From Chromatiaceae bacterium (lineage in GTDB: Bacteria > Pseudomonadota > Gammaproteobacteria > Chromatiales > Chromatiaceae), in contig DTXR01000537.1 in the NCBI GenBank assembly GCA_012962365.1, positions 1 through 6,310 of the forward strand: DNA of 6,310 nt, in the 5' to 3' direction. The notes beneath the pieces were generated by a model, which was given only the letters and a program-made list of their open reading frames with translations, was not told the origin of the DNA and did not search any database. This document shows, one piece after another, positions 4,761-6,310 of this stretch; within the stretch, counting starts at the first letter, position 1, and each line of letters opens with the position of its first letter. The translations under genes were made by a program, and so were the position numbers.

Positions 4761-6310
4761 ATGAGCCAAAGTTATTTTACGTGGATTTTGCGCCACCGCT
4801 GGCTGGTGGTGGTATGCAGCGCGCTCCTGATCGGCCTGGTGGCATCCGGTGCGCGCTTTCTTGCCTTCAGTAACGACTACCGTATGTTCTTCAGTGAGGA
4901 GAACCCACAGTTATTGGCCTTTGAGGCATTGCAGAACACCTATACCAAGACGGATAACGTCTTGTTTGTCGTATCCCCCAAAGACGGCAATGTGTTCACG
5001 CCAAATATCCTGGCTACGGTTGAATGGCTGACCAGGGAGTCCTGGCAAATTCCTTATTCCCTGCGCGTCGATTCCATCACTAACTACCAGCATACGGAAG
5101 CAGAAGAGGATGACCTGCGGGTGGCAGATCTGGTGGAAGATGCGCTTTCACTGGATGCCAAGGGGCTGAAGAAAATTCGTCAGGTGGCCCTGAGCGAGCC
5201 CCTGCTGCTCAATCGTCTGATTTCACCAGATGGGGCCCATACCGGCGTCAATGTCACCGTTCAGTTGCCGGGCGAGAAGCTGGATGAAGTGCCGGAAGTG
5301 GCGACCTTTGTCGAGCAACTCGCCCAGCGCGTCATGCAGCAGAATCCGGGGGTGGAAGTGCGGGTCACCGGGCTGGTGATGATGAACGCCACTTTCCCCA
5401 AGATGGCGCAGCAGGATATGCAAACCCTATATCCGCTGATGTTGTTGATCATACTGGCGGCCATGGTGTTCATGCTGCGCTCCTTTTCCGGCGTACTGGT
5501 ATCCATGCTGGTGCTGATCATGTCGGTACTCGCCACCCTGGGTCTGACCGGCTGGTTGGGTATCCGGATGAGCCCGCCGACCACTACTGCCCCGGTCATG
5601 GTCATGACTCTGGCGGTGGCGGATTGTATTCATATCATCGTCCTGTTTCTGCAGGGGATGCGGAAAGGGGAAGACAAGGAAACAGCTATGCTGGAAAGCC
5701 TGCGGCTGAACCTGGGGCCGGTATTCCTCACATCCATAACAACAGCGATCGGTTTTCTCAGCCTGAACTTCAGTGATGCGCCACCGTTCCGCGATCTTGG
5801 CAACATGGCGGCGATGGGCGTGATGGTGGCGTTCTTCCTGTCCCTGAGTTTCCTGCCGGCTTTGTTGATGATTCTGCCGGTGAAGCCCGGCACCCTTCAT
5901 ACCCGTGGCCAGGGAGCGATGGAGTGGCTGGGTGATTTTGTCATTCGCCATCGCAAGCGCCTTTTCTGGGGCATGGCCGCGCTTATCGTATTGCTGGTCA
6001 GCCAGGTGCCGCGCAACCACCTCAATGACGAATTCATCAAGTATTTCAGCGAAAACGTACCTTTTCGTGTCGATACGGATTATGCCGTAGAGCATCTGAC
6101 CGGCATCTATCTGCTGGAATATTCCCTGCCTGCGGCTGGTGAAGGAATGATCGCCAGTCCGGAATACTTGCAGCATGTGGAGGCTTTTGCCAACTGGCTG
6201 CGGCAGCAGCCCGAGGTGCTGCATGTCAATACCATCACCGACATCATGAAGCGCCTCAACAAGAACATGCACGGTGATGATCCTGACTATTACCGTCTGC
6301 CGGGTGAGCG
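4761..6310 (+). CDS. RND-superfamily (MMPL-type) transporter, 3' end outside window
   Basis: The first 516 codons are present, plus two bases of the next; there is no stop before the window edge. The layout matches the predicted RND exporter group with MMPL domains: one N-terminal helix (about 14-34), a large periplasmic loop (35-220), a bundle of five helices (about 223-239, 243-263, 276-298, 318-336, 349-374), a cytoplasmic stretch with HTRGQGAMEWL and basic IRHRKR, then helix seven (about 401-416) and the start of the second periplasmic loop. The complete protein should therefore repeat this half, totalling perhaps 750-850 residues. The fourth helix carries ADCIH (287-291); the buried acidic D288 is placed where proton-relay residues sit in this superfamily. 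Substrate is unknown: relatives handle lipids, hopanoids or hydrophobic compounds, and nothing here narrows it. The start at 4761 is fixed by an in-frame stop at 4725-4727 with no other ATG between. The gene is divergent from the small membrane protein gene. Confidence 0.93.
   Translation, partial: MSQSYFTWILRHRWLVVVCSALLIGLVASGARFLAFSNDYRMFFSEENPQLLAFEALQNTYTKTDNVLFVVSPKDGNVFTPNILATVEWLTRESWQIPYSLRVDSITNYQHTEAEEDDLRVADLVEDALSLDAKGLKKIRQVALSEPLLLNRLISPDGAHTGVNVTVQLPGEKLDEVPEVATFVEQLAQRVMQQNPGVEVRVTGLVMMNATFPKMAQQDMQTLYPLMLLIILAAMVFMLRSFSGVLVSMLVLIMSVLATLGLTGWLGIRMSPPTTTAPVMVMTLAVADCIHIIVLFLQGMRKGEDKETAMLESLRLNLGPVFLTSITTAIGFLSLNFSDAPPFRDLGNMAAMGVMVAFFLSLSFLPALLMILPVKPGTLHTRGQGAMEWLGDFVIRHRKRLFWGMAALIVLLVSQVPRNHLNDEFIKYFSENVPFRVDTDYAVEHLTGIYLLEYSLPAAGEGMIASPEYLQHVEAFANWLRQQPEVLHVNTITDIMKRLNKNMHGDDPDYYRLPGE

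Noticed and set aside
4802..4809. GCTGGTGG, identical to the E. coli Chi octamer
   Set aside because: A single copy inside a coding sequence; Chi sequences differ between lineages and the host is not evidently an enteric bacterium.
5427..6272. Minus-strand open frame (281 codons) opposite the RND transporter
   Set aside because: The plus strand encodes convincing membrane helices and RND layout. The reverse translation is His/Gln/Arg-rich with no recognisable domain.

Overview
The window looks like chromosomal DNA of a gammaproteobacterium. The main reasons are the close resemblance of the Mfd protein to gammaproteobacterial Mfd (1158 residues against 1148 in E. coli), moderately high GC by eye, and the Sec-type signal peptide and RND-type transporter expected of a Gram-negative envelope. 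I cannot name a genus; a free-living or sulfur-oxidising lineage outside the enterics is only a guess.

Layout, left to right. Positions 1-86 are the 3' flank of mfd, with a weak candidate terminator. Positions 87-3563 (minus strand) hold a complete, apparently intact mfd (transcription-repair coupling factor). Positions 3564-3694 are a divergent intergenic region containing an 8-bp-arm inverted repeat next to the mfd start and, closer to the plus-strand gene, a 10-bp tandem direct repeat with 11-bp period just upstream of a good -10 element. That arrangement is typical of OmpR-family response regulator sites. Positions 3695-4474 (plus) encode a 259-residue protein with a signal peptide and no function I can assign. 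Positions 4475-4512 separate two convergent genes and consist almost entirely of a 12-bp stem hairpin, a likely bidirectional terminator. Positions 4513-4689 (minus) encode a 58-residue protein with two predicted membrane helices. Positions 4690-4760 are a short divergent control region. From 4761 to the window edge (plus) runs the first 516 codons of an MMPL/RND-superfamily transporter, whose 3' end lies outside.

The genes do not form one operon: every neighbouring pair is divergent or convergent, so there are four separate transcription units. Mfd is a housekeeping repair factor. The secreted protein, the small membrane protein and the RND transporter are all envelope proteins, but the sequence gives no direct evidence that they work together. 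There is no mobile element, RNA gene, CRISPR array or sign of recent transfer. The most interesting part is the unknown exported protein and its apparent response-regulator promoter; otherwise the window is ordinary.
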